Assembly (NCBI GenBank): GCA_022425625.1
Contig: JAKMFD010000161.1
Location: 1-40,110 of the forward strand
DNA length: 40,110 nucleotides
Direction of reading: 5' to 3'
From: Crocinitomicaceae bacterium
Lineage (GTDB): Bacteria > Bacteroidota > Bacteroidia > Flavobacteriales_D > Crocinitomicaceae
Below are positions 16,507-24,945 of this stretch, in pieces. The position numbers and the translations under genes are program-made. The first letter of the stretch is position 1. Each line of letters starts with the position of its first letter. Under the pieces are notes generated by a model, which saw only the letters and a program-made list of their open reading frames with translations, was not told the DNA's origin and did no database searches.

Positions 16507-17535
16507 TTATTGAGCTGTACTAAAGCTTTGCAGGACACCATCCTCAGAATAAATCAGATAAGCTTTAATATCAAAACCATTATTTAATGAAAGGAAGTCT
16601 TTAGCAGCATCCAAACCAATCACCATAAAATATGTTGCCATCGCATCTGCGTAGGCACATGAACTTGAAATAACAGTTGCAGACAAAAGTTTGTGTCTAT
16701 TCTGTTTTCCCGTTTTAGGGTTAATAGTATGTGCATAACGCTGTCCGTCTTCTTCAAAATATTTTCTGTAATTACCACTCGTGGCAATTGCACAATTGGT
16801 TAAATCAATACTTTTTTGAACGATTTGATTTCTAGCATCATTTGATTCAGAAGGCTTTTCAATACCTATCTTCCACTTTCTTTGGTTCGATTTGAATCCA
16901 GAAAGCTTGATTTCACCACCTAATTCGATGTATATATTCTTATGTCCACACTTTTTGAGGAACTTCATTAAAACATCAACAGAATAACCCTGTGCAATAG
17001 CATTAAAATCTAATTGAAAATTTGGGTTTAACTTCATTAGCTCAATTTGAGCTTCTGACAATGAATATTTAAAGTGTCTTTTGTTTTTAAATCCTACGTT
17101 TTTCAAAGTATTATTGATTTCATTTTCAGTAGGAACACTTGCACTATTTGAACCAATACCCCATAAATCCATAATTGGTTTTATTGATGGGTCGAAATAG
17201 CCATTGCTAAGCTCATACAAAGAATCACTAAAAAGAAGCATTTGACCAAAGTAACTTTGAACTTCAATTACTGAATCTGTAAAAGAAGTTGAGTTTACCC
17301 GTGAAACCAAAGAATTATTTCTGTAGGTCGATAAATCTTTATCAAAATCTAATAAAATTGAATCAATTTCATTTTGATTAAAATTTAATATTGAGTCATA
17401 TATCTGAATGGTGTAGGTTGTACCTTGAGCACGTCCACTGAGCTTAAACATCGCAAAAGAACTTTCTTCAACGGAACCTTTACAGGATATAAGAGCAACA
17501 ATTAGTAAAACAGAGAAGCTAATCCTCGATAACAT
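16507..17535 (-). CDS. apbE: FAD:protein FMN transferase (ApbE), lipoprotein
   Basis: Mg-dependent periplasmic enzyme that transfers FMN from FAD to a threonine of flavoproteins such as Nqr or Rnf subunits. The chosen start MLSRISFSVLLIVALISC gives a lipoprotein signal with lipobox LISC and a 342-residue product. Longer in-frame extensions would run back into the upstream gene and add implausible sequence. Motifs: GRAQGTTYTIQIYD at the mature N-terminus, DFNAIAQGYSVDVL, IELGGEIKLSG, HTINPKTGKQ and YADAMATYFMVIGL, all typical of ApbE. The start overlaps the end of the upstream gene by 17 nt. No Nqr or Rnf gene is present here, so the target is unknown. Confidence 0.92.
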   Translation of the reverse strand: MLSRISFSVLLIVALISCKGSVEESSFAMFKLSGRAQGTTYTIQIYDSILNFNQNEIDSILLDFDKDLSTYRNNSLVSRVNSTSFTDSVIEVQSYFGQMLLFSDSLYELSNGYFDPSIKPIMDLWGIGSNSASVPTENEINNTLKNVGFKNKRHFKYSLSEAQIELMKLNPNFQLDFNAIAQGYSVDVLMKFLKKCGHKNIYIELGGEIKLSGFKSNQRKWKIGIEKPSESNDARNQIVQKSIDLTNCAIATSGNYRKYFEEDGQRYAHTINPKTGKQNRHKLLSATVISSSCAYADAMATYFMVIGLDAAKDFLSLNNGFDIKAYLIYSEDGVLQSFSTAQ

Positions 17536-20032
17536 CTGTCCCTTTAGATTCATTAAACCAAACATGCTCAGATATTGAGGCGTTGTTGCGGGTGTATGAT
17601 GCCGCACCACTTTGGTCGGTTGTTTGCTCATATACGTTACCATGACCATTAGCGTCGACAACGACACGCTGAATTGTTACAGAAACAACATCTCCCTGTG
17701 AATTGGTTCGCTTAAAGACCCTTTGCGTCATCGCGTTAGAAGGAAAAAGAATACCATTTTCGTCCTTTAAAAAATTCGGTTGCATTTCAATCTTTGGTTT
17801 TGATGACTTAAGTGCTTCCATAGCTTTGACTCTATTTTCACCCGAAAGCTTCTCTATAGAATCTCGTTTTTGAACGGCATAGTCCAAACGCAACATTTGG
17901 TTTTGACTCTCAGCCAACCTATCTGTATTGTCATTTTCATTTTGCCTATCAATCATTATACGCTGATTGTCTAAAGTATTTTGACGCTCCGAAAAAGATT
18001 CACCACGAACCAATTGGTTCATCAATTCCATATTATCAAGATACTCCTTTTCGGTCTTCCACTCCTCTATTTGTAAAGCAGATAACTCCTGGTGTTCTTT
18101 ATATTTTTGCGCCTTAAAACCCATCGCTGCATCTAGTTCTTGTCTTGAAATCGCTTGGTCATCTTGAAGAATAACCTTTTGATTGCGCACCTCCTTTTGA
18201 TTTAGTTCGATAGAATTTAGATAAGTCATTAATTGTTGAGAAGAGGCTTCACCTCTAACTTTTTCCTTGGTTTTGGCAAAAAACATCTCGTAATCGATTT
18301 CATTTTTTATGTCTTGTAAATCCTTTAATGGATCGCTTTTCTTTTTCCGAATAGTAGCCGATAAATCGTTAAAAGCCTCAAAATCGGAACCTTGATGTAA
18401 TTCTCCAGGAGACCGCACCGTTGACCCAGAACTTATTCCATTAGCTGTTGGATTATTCGTATTAGTAACAAAATCAGCACCTCCAGACCAGCTTGATAAA
18501 GAATCCTTCATTTGTATCAAATCTGCCTCAGGAAGAATTCTGTAATTTACATTTGCAATCTTAAATGCCTTCTTTAGATCGGCGAGTGCTGCCTTCTTAT
18601 CTGAATTTAGCATTCCAAACGCCTTGTCCTTAAGCGCATACATTTCTTCTAGATTTTTTATTTGTTTTTTTAGTGCAATGACCCGAGCATCGTTGGACCT
18701 AGCCTTCATTGGCTCAGAATCTAATATTCGGCTTGCAAGTTCATAAGATTCTCGTCCCTTTAAAACATTGCTGTATGCTTTTTCTATTTGTTTTCTAAAA
18801 GCCTCCTCTTTAGAGTTCTTTTTACTTGAAATTTGAGCAATACCATTCTCAACTTGAGATGAATAAGTGTTTATCATTTGCTGATTTGATAACTTTTTAA
18901 TCAACATATCAGCCTTTTTATAATTTGCAAGACCGGCGTCAATAGAGTCGGTATTATTTTGATTTTGAGCTCTTTCAATATACTTTTCAATTGAAGTTGA
19001 AAATCTATAATTCTCTGACTCTTTACGAATAGCTTTTATTTCAGCTTGGACTTTAACCCTTTGACCAGGATCTATTACCTGAATCTCTTTGAGCTTATCG
19101 ACACTTTCGGAAAATGCCTTTTGAGCTCTCAAAGAATCTGCAGCACTTCGAAGAGTAATAAGCTTATTATTACTTTCAAGTTGTTTTTCTTGTGATGACC
19201 TTGCTTCATTAATCTTTGTAAGTCGGAATTTCACTTGATTATCATCAACTATTTTTAATGCACTCATATAATTGGATTCAGCCTCGTCCAAATCTCCAGA
19301 GGCAAAGGCTAAGTCCCCTTTTTTCTTCAGTATTTCAAATTGTGCTCTTTCTTCTCTATCCTTTTTTATTTTTTCTATTAGCAGGTTGAGTTCGTTTTTC
19401 TTAGCAGATAGAGAAGTATTGTTTGGTTCATAAGCCAAAACTGAATCAATGTGAACAACCGCATTCTCAAAATCATTTCTTTTAAGTGCTGATGCTAATT
19501 TCTTTTTGAACAAATCCGCTTTAGACCCCTGTTCGGAAAGAGCATACACCTTCAGAACCTCATCCTCAATGTCTTTCTTATATTTTTCCTCTGGAACCGC
19601 TATATTTCTTGAAGCATCCCAATTAAACTTTTCCGCATACGTGTTTTTTACAAAATTTAAATCAGCTCCGTCTCGATCTTCGAAAAGCTCCACTACTAAT
19701 TCCTCCATAGCTTGAAGCACACCATTTGGATTTTGAACCTTCAACTCTTCAAAATCAAGAAGAACCTTTTTAGGAATATATCCCGGCTTTGAAACCATAA
19801 GTTCGAAAGGAATCTTTGTTTGTATTGCACCACTTATGAAATAAAAGCCCTTTGCATCTGAGAGGGATTTTGATACCATTTTTCCATTTTGAAACATATA
19901 CATTGCAGCACCGAAAATCTTTTTCTTCGTCGTGAAATTTTTAATATATCCTTCTAAGGAAATTTCCAAACTTTTCTGAGCGTATGAACTCACAGTCAAA
20001 AGAAGCATCAGAGAAAAAATAATTCGAGTCAT
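17519..20032 (-). CDS. Large secreted coiled-coil/TPR-like protein with N-terminal regulatory-like beta domain
   Basis: 837 residues from the ATG at 20032 (a GTG eight codons upstream is possible). A signal peptide ends SSYAQ. A carboxypeptidase-regulatory-like beta domain follows at about 25-110 (EGYIKNFTTKKKIFGAAMYM, SDAKGFYFISG). A helical region with TPR-like units (KKGDLAFASGDLDEAESNYM) and long Lys/Glu/Gln-rich coiled coils runs to about residue 730. A C-terminal beta-rich segment contains FPSNAMTQRVFKRTNSQGDV. I recognise no specific family; it looks like a periplasmic or outer-membrane scaffold. It overlaps apbE by 17 nt, suggesting coupled expression. Confidence 0.8.
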   Translation of the reverse strand: MTRIIFSLMLLLTVSSYAQKSLEISLEGYIKNFTTKKKIFGAAMYMFQNGKMVSKSLSDAKGFYFISGAIQTKIPFELMVSKPGYIPKKVLLDFEELKVQNPNGVLQAMEELVVELFEDRDGADLNFVKNTYAEKFNWDASRNIAVPEEKYKKDIEDEVLKVYALSEQGSKADLFKKKLASALKRNDFENAVVHIDSVLAYEPNNTSLSAKKNELNLLIEKIKKDREERAQFEILKKKGDLAFASGDLDEAESNYMSALKIVDDNQVKFRLTKINEARSSQEKQLESNNKLITLRSAADSLRAQKAFSESVDKLKEIQVIDPGQRVKVQAEIKAIRKESENYRFSTSIEKYIERAQNQNNTDSIDAGLANYKKADMLIKKLSNQQMINTYSSQVENGIAQISSKKNSKEEAFRKQIEKAYSNVLKGRESYELASRILDSEPMKARSNDARVIALKKQIKNLEEMYALKDKAFGMLNSDKKAALADLKKAFKIANVNYRILPEADLIQMKDSLSSWSGGADFVTNTNNPTANGISSGSTVRSPGELHQGSDFEAFNDLSATIRKKKSDPLKDLQDIKNEIDYEMFFAKTKEKVRGEASSQQLMTYLNSIELNQKEVRNQKVILQDDQAISRQELDAAMGFKAQKYKEHQELSALQIEEWKTEKEYLDNMELMNQLVRGESFSERQNTLDNQRIMIDRQNENDNTDRLAESQNQMLRLDYAVQKRDSIEKLSGENRVKAMEALKSSKPKIEMQPNFLKDENGILFPSNAMTQRVFKRTNSQGDVVSVTIQRVVVDANGHGNVYEQTTDQSGAASYTRNNASISEHVWFNESKGTDVIED

Positions 20033-20047
20033 AGAAAGTTTGCTTGC

Positions 20048-20059
20048 ATTGTGCACAAT
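20048..20059. repeat. 12-bp perfect palindrome ATTGTGCACAAT between divergent genes
   Basis: ATTGTGCACAAT is fully self-complementary. It lies 16 nt upstream of the minus-strand start at 20032 and overlaps the -33 TTG of the plus-strand promoter. The position is right for a shared operator. No regulator gene is adjacent, so its binder is unknown. Confidence 0.35.
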
Positions 20060-20080
20060 AAACGTAAAATTCTATTTTTG
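20049..20080 (+). promoter_or_regulatory. Bacteroidota-type promoter of the FAD oxidoreductase gene
   Basis: TTG (20049-20051) and TATTTTTG (20073-20080) are separated by 21 nt and fit the TTG/TAnnTTTG consensus. The expected start near 20087 gives a leader of about 35 nt before the ATG at 20122. Confidence 0.55.
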
Positions 20081-20121
20081 TTGCACTAATACAAAAATGC
20101 GTAAAAAAGACGAATAAAAAA

Positions 20122-21249
20122 ATGCTTAGAATTGATGAATTAAGCTTTTGGGAAAAAACATCATATTTTGAAAATATTGATTTTTTGATCATTGGTTCAG
20201 GTATTGTTGGTATGAGTACATCGTTATATTTGAAAACCAAATATCCGAATGCGAAAATTGTAATAATAGAAAGAGGTTATTTACCGACTGGTGCCAGTTC
20301 GAAAAATGCTGGATTTACATGTTTTGGAAGTCCTACTGAACTCTTTGATGATTTGAACAGCATGGATGAGAAGCTAGTTTGGAAAACCTTCTCGGACCGC
20401 TATCATGGATTAAAGTGTTTATTTGATTTGGTTGATCCAAAAAGTATTGAATATGACCCCTGTAAATCATGGGATTTGATAGCTTCGAATTCAAAAAATG
20501 AAATCAATCCTGAATTCATCGAATATATTAATGAAAAAGCCAAAGATCTTACGGGGATTGATCAAATTTATTCGGAAGATAAATTAGCCATAAAAACATT
20601 TGGTTTTAAAAACATAGAAACTGCATATTGTAATTCGCTAGAAGGAGGAATCAATACAGGATTACTTATGAAGTCACTACATCAGAAGGCAGTTGATGCA
20701 GGTGTCCAGATTGTTTTTGGAATTGAAGCGCTTTCTATGGAGGCGACTGATCAAGAAATCACGCTGGATACGAATCAAGGTCTTGTCAAAAGTGCACATT
20801 GTATAATTGCAACAAATGGTTTCGCAAAGCAATGGATTAATGAAGACATACAACCTGCTCGTGCTCAAGTATTGGTAACTAACCCAATAAAAGATTTAAA
20901 AATTAAAGGAACCTTTCACTATGAAAAAGGATATTACTATTTCAGAAATATTGGTGATCGAATTCTCCTTGGAGGCGGAAGAAATCTTGATTTTGAAGAA
21001 GAAGAAACAACGAAATTCGGTACCACTCAAAAAATTCAAAATGCATTAGAATCTCTCCTCACTCAAACAATTATACCAAACCAAGATTACAGTATTGATT
21101 ACTCTTGGTCAGGTGTTATGGGGGTTGGTGCGAATAAAAGCCCTATAATTAAGATGCTAAACAAAAACACGGCAATAGGTGTTAGATTAGGAGGTATGGG
21201 AGTCGCTTTGGGTTCTCAGGTGGGTAAAAAGCTGTCTAGCTATTTTTAG
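20122..21249 (+). CDS. FAD-dependent oxidoreductase of the D-amino-acid oxidase (DAO) family
   Basis: 375 residues. The Rossmann FAD motif is FLIIGSGIVGMSTSLYLKTK (about 21-40), followed by an acidic strand end (IVIIERGYLPTGASSKNAGF). Further family features are CIIATNGFAKQW, YYYFRNIGDRILLGGGR and a C-terminal SWSGVMGVGANKSPII with GVRLGGMGVALGSQVG. The reaction is oxidation of a C-N bond of an amine or amino acid; the substrate cannot be told. A leading segment SFWEKTSYFENID before the Rossmann strand is usual in the Bacteroidota subgroup. It is followed 1 nt later by a DUF2452 gene. The protein looks cytoplasmic, with no signal peptide. Confidence 0.88.
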   Translation: MLRIDELSFWEKTSYFENIDFLIIGSGIVGMSTSLYLKTKYPNAKIVIIERGYLPTGASSKNAGFTCFGSPTELFDDLNSMDEKLVWKTFSDRYHGLKCLFDLVDPKSIEYDPCKSWDLIASNSKNEINPEFIEYINEKAKDLTGIDQIYSEDKLAIKTFGFKNIETAYCNSLEGGINTGLLMKSLHQKAVDAGVQIVFGIEALSMEATDQEITLDTNQGLVKSAHCIIATNGFAKQWINEDIQPARAQVLVTNPIKDLKIKGTFHYEKGYYYFRNIGDRILLGGGRNLDFEEEETTKFGTTQKIQNALESLLTQTIIPNQDYSIDYSWSGVMGVGANKSPIIKMLNKNTAIGVRLGGMGVALGSQVGKKLSSYF

Positions 21250-21250
21250 C

Positions 21251-21730
21251 ATGAAAAAAGAAGAAAAAAATCAAACCGAAAAATTTGTCAATCCTATTGA
21301 CCCTGACAAAATAACTGAAAACCCTCATAATCTTGAATATGGGCATCATAGTGGGAGCGCTTTAATCAAGCCTGAAGATGAAGGAAAGCTTAAAGGGCGT
21401 GCTCTTTCAGCAATGGATCATCAAACAGATATGCAATTGGGTCAGATTTATGAACAAATGCAGTTGTTGGCGACCCAAGCCCAAAGATTGAATGAAAGAA
21501 AAAAAATATCAGAGTTTATTTATACCGCTGAATCTAGGTTTGAGCCTTTCATCAATCATACCTACCATTTATATAAAAGAGAGAATGGTACATTCCTGTT
21601 GTCATTAATTGGACCGATGCAATGGGGCAGAACCAAGCACGTTTTTGAATTTGTTGCTACAGTCAAGCTCCTCGCCGACCACACTTGGGATGTTTTAGAT
21701 AAAAATGAAAATTTTGAGTTTAGCGTGTAA
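21251..21730 (+). CDS. DUF2452 domain protein
   Basis: 159 residues, soluble, with no signal peptide. The conserved core runs from FVNPIDPDKITENPHNLEYG through SALIKPEDEGKLKGRALSAM to SRFEPFINHTYHLYKRENG, FLLSLIGPMQWG and a final HTWDVLD, which matches what I know of DUF2452. The function of the family is unknown. The C-terminal half looks like a small beta domain. Its ATG is 1 nt after the oxidoreductase stop, so the two are co-transcribed. Its last 11 nt overlap the convergent yaaA gene. Confidence 0.85.
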   Translation: MKKEEKNQTEKFVNPIDPDKITENPHNLEYGHHSGSALIKPEDEGKLKGRALSAMDHQTDMQLGQIYEQMQLLATQAQRLNERKKISEFIYTAESRFEPFINHTYHLYKRENGTFLLSLIGPMQWGRTKHVFEFVATVKLLADHTWDVLDKNENFEFSV

Positions 21731-22484
21731 AAACCCAATCATTTGCGGAAGATAATCTCTCATCGTAACTATAACCATCTACTTCTAGAAGCTTCAAATC
21801 ATTAAGTTGAGCAATTCGTTTTTTAACTATTGCACCCGCCATGGTTCCCCTCGCACGTTTAGCATACATCATGATGGTTTTTAATTTGCCGTTTTTAAAA
21901 TCTTTAAATACAGGTGTAATAACCTTGTTAGATATTGCTTTAAAATTGATTGCCTTTGCATACTCTAAAGAAGCAAGGTTCAAAATAACATCATCCGAAT
22001 TCAGCTCCGAGATCATTGTTTCTGTTAGTTTTTCACGCCAATATTCATATAAGTTTTTCGAAGACTTATCAATCTGTAACTTTGTACCCATCTCTAATCG
22101 ATAAGGCGCAATACCATCTAATGGCTTTAAAAATCCATATAAACCAGAAATGATTTTTATTGTTTGCTGAGCATAGGCCCAATCCTTCTCATCAAAGCTC
22201 GTGGCATCCAATCCTTTATAAACCTCTCCCGTGAAAGCCACTGCAGGCTGAATCACATTTCTATTTAATTTCAATGGATTCCAATCTTGATATCGAGACC
22301 AATTCAATTCTGACAATGCCGGGGAAATAGACATTAAATCCTGTAGCTCTTTTGGTGTTTTTTGCTTTAAAATTGCTATTAGATCGACTGCCATTTTTTC
22401 GTGTACTGGCGTTGACGGAGAGCCATATAAAACAGGTTCTTTTGCTATAGATTTGGCCGGGGATAAAAGTACTTTAAACATCAT
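21720..22484 (-). CDS. yaaA: Peroxide stress protein YaaA (DUF328 / UPF0246)
   Basis: 254 residues. The family starts with a conserved segment here reading KVLLSPAKSIAKEP. It then contains LSELNWSRYQDW, PAVAFTGEVYKGLDA, ISGLYGFLKPLDGIAPYRLE and a late YAKRARGTMAGAIVKKRI, a complete match to the YaaA pattern. In E. coli YaaA limits free intracellular iron and DNA damage during peroxide stress and is regulated by OxyR. It is convergent with the DUF2452 gene. The metal-uptake locus upstream on the same strand (TonB receptor ending 40 nt away) makes an iron/oxidative link attractive but unproven. Confidence 0.92.
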   Translation of the reverse strand: MMFKVLLSPAKSIAKEPVLYGSPSTPVHEKMAVDLIAILKQKTPKELQDLMSISPALSELNWSRYQDWNPLKLNRNVIQPAVAFTGEVYKGLDATSFDEKDWAYAQQTIKIISGLYGFLKPLDGIAPYRLEMGTKLQIDKSSKNLYEYWREKLTETMISELNSDDVILNLASLEYAKAINFKAISNKVITPVFKDFKNGKLKTIMMYAKRARGTMAGAIVKKRIAQLNDLKLLEVDGYSYDERLSSANDWVFTR

Positions 22485-22523
22485 ACAATTTTATAATTAC
22501 AAGTTAGTAAATTAATATTAACG

Positions 22524-24857
22524 CTAAAGTGCTCCTGAACGAAGCTTTATACCGCCAAAAAAAGTTCGAGGTTGCGCGGGACCGTATATAAAGTTACTGT
22601 CCCTATTTTTTCCAATATCGAAATCGGTTTGATAAGCGTTGAACATATTTTTAATACCAATGTAACACTCGATAATGAGCTTTGGTTTTTTCAAATCTAT
22701 CGCATAGTTCAATTTGAAACTAATATTAGAGAAATCGTTAGTAGTTAACATTTCATCAATCTGCTGATTTTCAGCACCAGAAAAATGAGGCACCAACATC
22801 TCACCGGTATAGACATAATTCAAATTCATACTGACTTTTTTAATGGGATTCAAAGTAATTATTGCAAAACCATAGCTATTTGGTGTACGAATAAAATTTC
22901 TTGTTGGTGAAACTCCATCTATATAAGGAATAGCTATATCATATCGATTGGCTTGAATCGTTCCTCCTGCCTCAAGCTGAATTATTTTTCTATAATTTGC
23001 TCTAAACTCTCCAGTAAGTCCTGATACTTTGGCTGACTGTCCATTTTGTTTTTCAAAAAGAAATCCAAAATCATCTGAGCCATTCGGCTGCAAAAAGAAT
23101 GCATCACTTAAAATAGTTTGAAATCCTTCAAAAGTAAAGCCAAAAATAAAATTCTCGTACGGTTTATCATAGTTGATAGAAGCACTATAGCTTTGAGAAC
23201 GTTCTTCTTTTAAATTAGGATCGAGTGTAACCCTAGAAACTCCTCCTCCCGCAAATGCAATATGCATATCTGTATCAAATGCTTGAGGTGCTCTAAAACC
23301 TGATCCATAGCTCAATCTCAGCTGAGTATTCTTTTTTAATTTATACAATAGGGAAACTCGTGGGCTCCAAATAGGGTTATCAACAGTGTTATTTATATCC
23401 ATTCTGCATCCTGATAACAAATTCAGGTTCGGCAACAAAGCCCAATCACTTTGAAGAAACATCCCTAAATCCTGAATCTCCTGATCTATCAAATACCCAT
23501 ACGAAGGAATTTCATCAAAAACATCGTCATATAAAAGCTCAGCTCCAAATGTAAATATATTTGGCCCTGTTGTTAAAAAGCTTTCAAGCTTATGATTGAG
23601 CTGAACACCGATATTCATGGTGGATACATTAGATATACCATAAGGCGGGTTGGCATAATGCGCCGTCAGCGCTAGCGTGTCATCTGGTATGATGCCCGTA
23701 TAATGACTTCTGTAGGTATGCTGATATGCGGCATAGGCAATAAGTGATGATAAATCTCCGTTGAAATTAATTTGATAATCTGCGCTTGCCATCCATACTC
23801 GATGTGTTCTTTCTTCAGCCTGTTCACGCTCATATACAAATGAAGTTCCTCTCATTTCACCTCCAAATCTGTATTCATTTAAATTACTAATACTCAATTC
23901 AAACTTATGATTTTCTTTAGGCAGATAAAAAGACGTTATTCCAACGGAATTATTTTTTAAAAGTGGTAGCTCTGAAAAACCATCATCATTGTGATCGTAA
24001 AATTCCCGGCGTCTTGTATTTATGAATAATGATAAGCCAAAATTCTTTTCTTTGTTAACGGTAGTGAAATTTCCATTTAAAATTTCATCAATACTTCGAG
24101 TATTGATATTTTGAAGCGTGTAATTGACATCAAAGCTATTTGCTTTTGGCAACTTTGTGATTACATTGACAGTACCTCCAATTGCACTTGACCCATATAG
24201 CGAAGATCCACCACCTCGAATAACTTCCACACGCTCAATCATATTTACGGGTAGCTGCTCGAGGCCATACAACCCTGTTAATGGACTGAATATCGGTCTT
24301 CCATTTATTAATACTTGAGAATATCCTCCAGCTAAACCATTCATTCGGAGCTGCGTATAATTACAAGTTTGACAATCCGTTTCAACGCGCAATCCAGGCT
24401 GAAATCTCAAACCCTCTGCAAGGTTGCACGATTGCAATTCCTCTAAGCTTTCTCCACTTATTACATTGACAATCACATTAGAATTCGTTTTACGCTTAAA
24501 TGTTTTTGTTCCTGTAACAACGATGGCATCTAATTCCATTATTTCTTGGCTAAAGATCATTGATAATTCAAGATCCTTAGTCATATTATCGATGTTAATG
24601 GTATCAAAAATAGATCTCAAACCAATTGCAGAGCATTCAATAATATGCGTTCCAACCGGTAATTCAGAAAAATGGAAAGAACCATTCGCATTTGTCAACA
24701 TATGTTTTGAGAGTGAGTAAATAGATACTCTTGCAAATTCAATAGGTTTACTTTTATAAGTAACAGTTCCCTTAATCGCTATTTGACTTATCGCATCAAA
24801 AGAATTCAGTGAAAAAAGAAGAAGAAATAGGATGTAGAATTTAGAAATAGAATTCAC
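22524..24857 (-). CDS. TonB-dependent outer-membrane receptor, probably for a metal chelate or heme
   Basis: 777 residues. A signal peptide is followed by a carboxypeptidase-regulatory-like domain (27-100). The plug domain (about 110-235) has IVVTGTKTF, GLRFQPGLRVETDCQTCNYT and IERVEVIRGGGSSLYGSSA. The beta-barrel runs to the C-terminus. The plug holds a CxxC (C162, C165) just before QLRMNGLAGGYSQVLINGRP, a pattern I associate with HmuR-like Bacteroidota receptors. The start is GTG at 24857, the only one that gives a signal peptide. It is divergent from a metal-responsive regulator with an operator over its -7 element, so metal repression is likely. The ligand is inferred. Confidence 0.9.
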   Translation of the reverse strand: MNSISKFYILFLLLFSLNSFDAISQIAIKGTVTYKSKPIEFARVSIYSLSKHMLTNANGSFHFSELPVGTHIIECSAIGLRSIFDTINIDNMTKDLELSMIFSQEIMELDAIVVTGTKTFKRKTNSNVIVNVISGESLEELQSCNLAEGLRFQPGLRVETDCQTCNYTQLRMNGLAGGYSQVLINGRPIFSPLTGLYGLEQLPVNMIERVEVIRGGGSSLYGSSAIGGTVNVITKLPKANSFDVNYTLQNINTRSIDEILNGNFTTVNKEKNFGLSLFINTRRREFYDHNDDGFSELPLLKNNSVGITSFYLPKENHKFELSISNLNEYRFGGEMRGTSFVYEREQAEERTHRVWMASADYQINFNGDLSSLIAYAAYQHTYRSHYTGIIPDDTLALTAHYANPPYGISNVSTMNIGVQLNHKLESFLTTGPNIFTFGAELLYDDVFDEIPSYGYLIDQEIQDLGMFLQSDWALLPNLNLLSGCRMDINNTVDNPIWSPRVSLLYKLKKNTQLRLSYGSGFRAPQAFDTDMHIAFAGGGVSRVTLDPNLKEERSQSYSASINYDKPYENFIFGFTFEGFQTILSDAFFLQPNGSDDFGFLFEKQNGQSAKVSGLTGEFRANYRKIIQLEAGGTIQANRYDIAIPYIDGVSPTRNFIRTPNSYGFAIITLNPIKKVSMNLNYVYTGEMLVPHFSGAENQQIDEMLTTNDFSNISFKLNYAIDLKKPKLIIECYIGIKNMFNAYQTDFDIGKNRDSNFIYGPAQPRTFFGGIKLRSGAL

Positions 24858-24877
24858 TAAAACATTTATTTTAAAAA

Positions 24878-24893
24878 GTTAGACAAATCTAAC
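24878..24893. promoter_or_regulatory. Candidate MntR/DtxR operator overlapping the TonB receptor promoter
   Basis: GTTAGA-CAAA-TCTAAC is a perfect inverted repeat with 6-bp arms and a 4-bp spacer. It has the TTAG...CTAA core of DtxR-family sites. On the minus strand it contains TAGATTTG (24884-24891), a TAnnTTTG -7 element for the receptor gene. Occupancy by the neighbouring regulator would block receptor transcription. Confidence 0.65.
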
Positions 24894-24921
24894 ATTTTTT
24901 TTAGGGCAATAAAAATGTATG

Positions 24922-24929
24922 TATATTTA
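24922..24929 (+). promoter_or_regulatory. Possible -7 element of the metal regulator gene
   Basis: TATATTTA differs from TAnnTTTG only at the last base and ends 16 nt before the regulator ATG at 24946. Confidence 0.3.
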
Positions 24930-24945
24930 ACCTCAAAAAAGTTCA

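Noticed and set aside
24424-24720. 98-residue frame opposite the TonB receptor N-terminus
   Set aside because: Opposite well-defined regulatory-like and plug domains, with no recognisable protein features.
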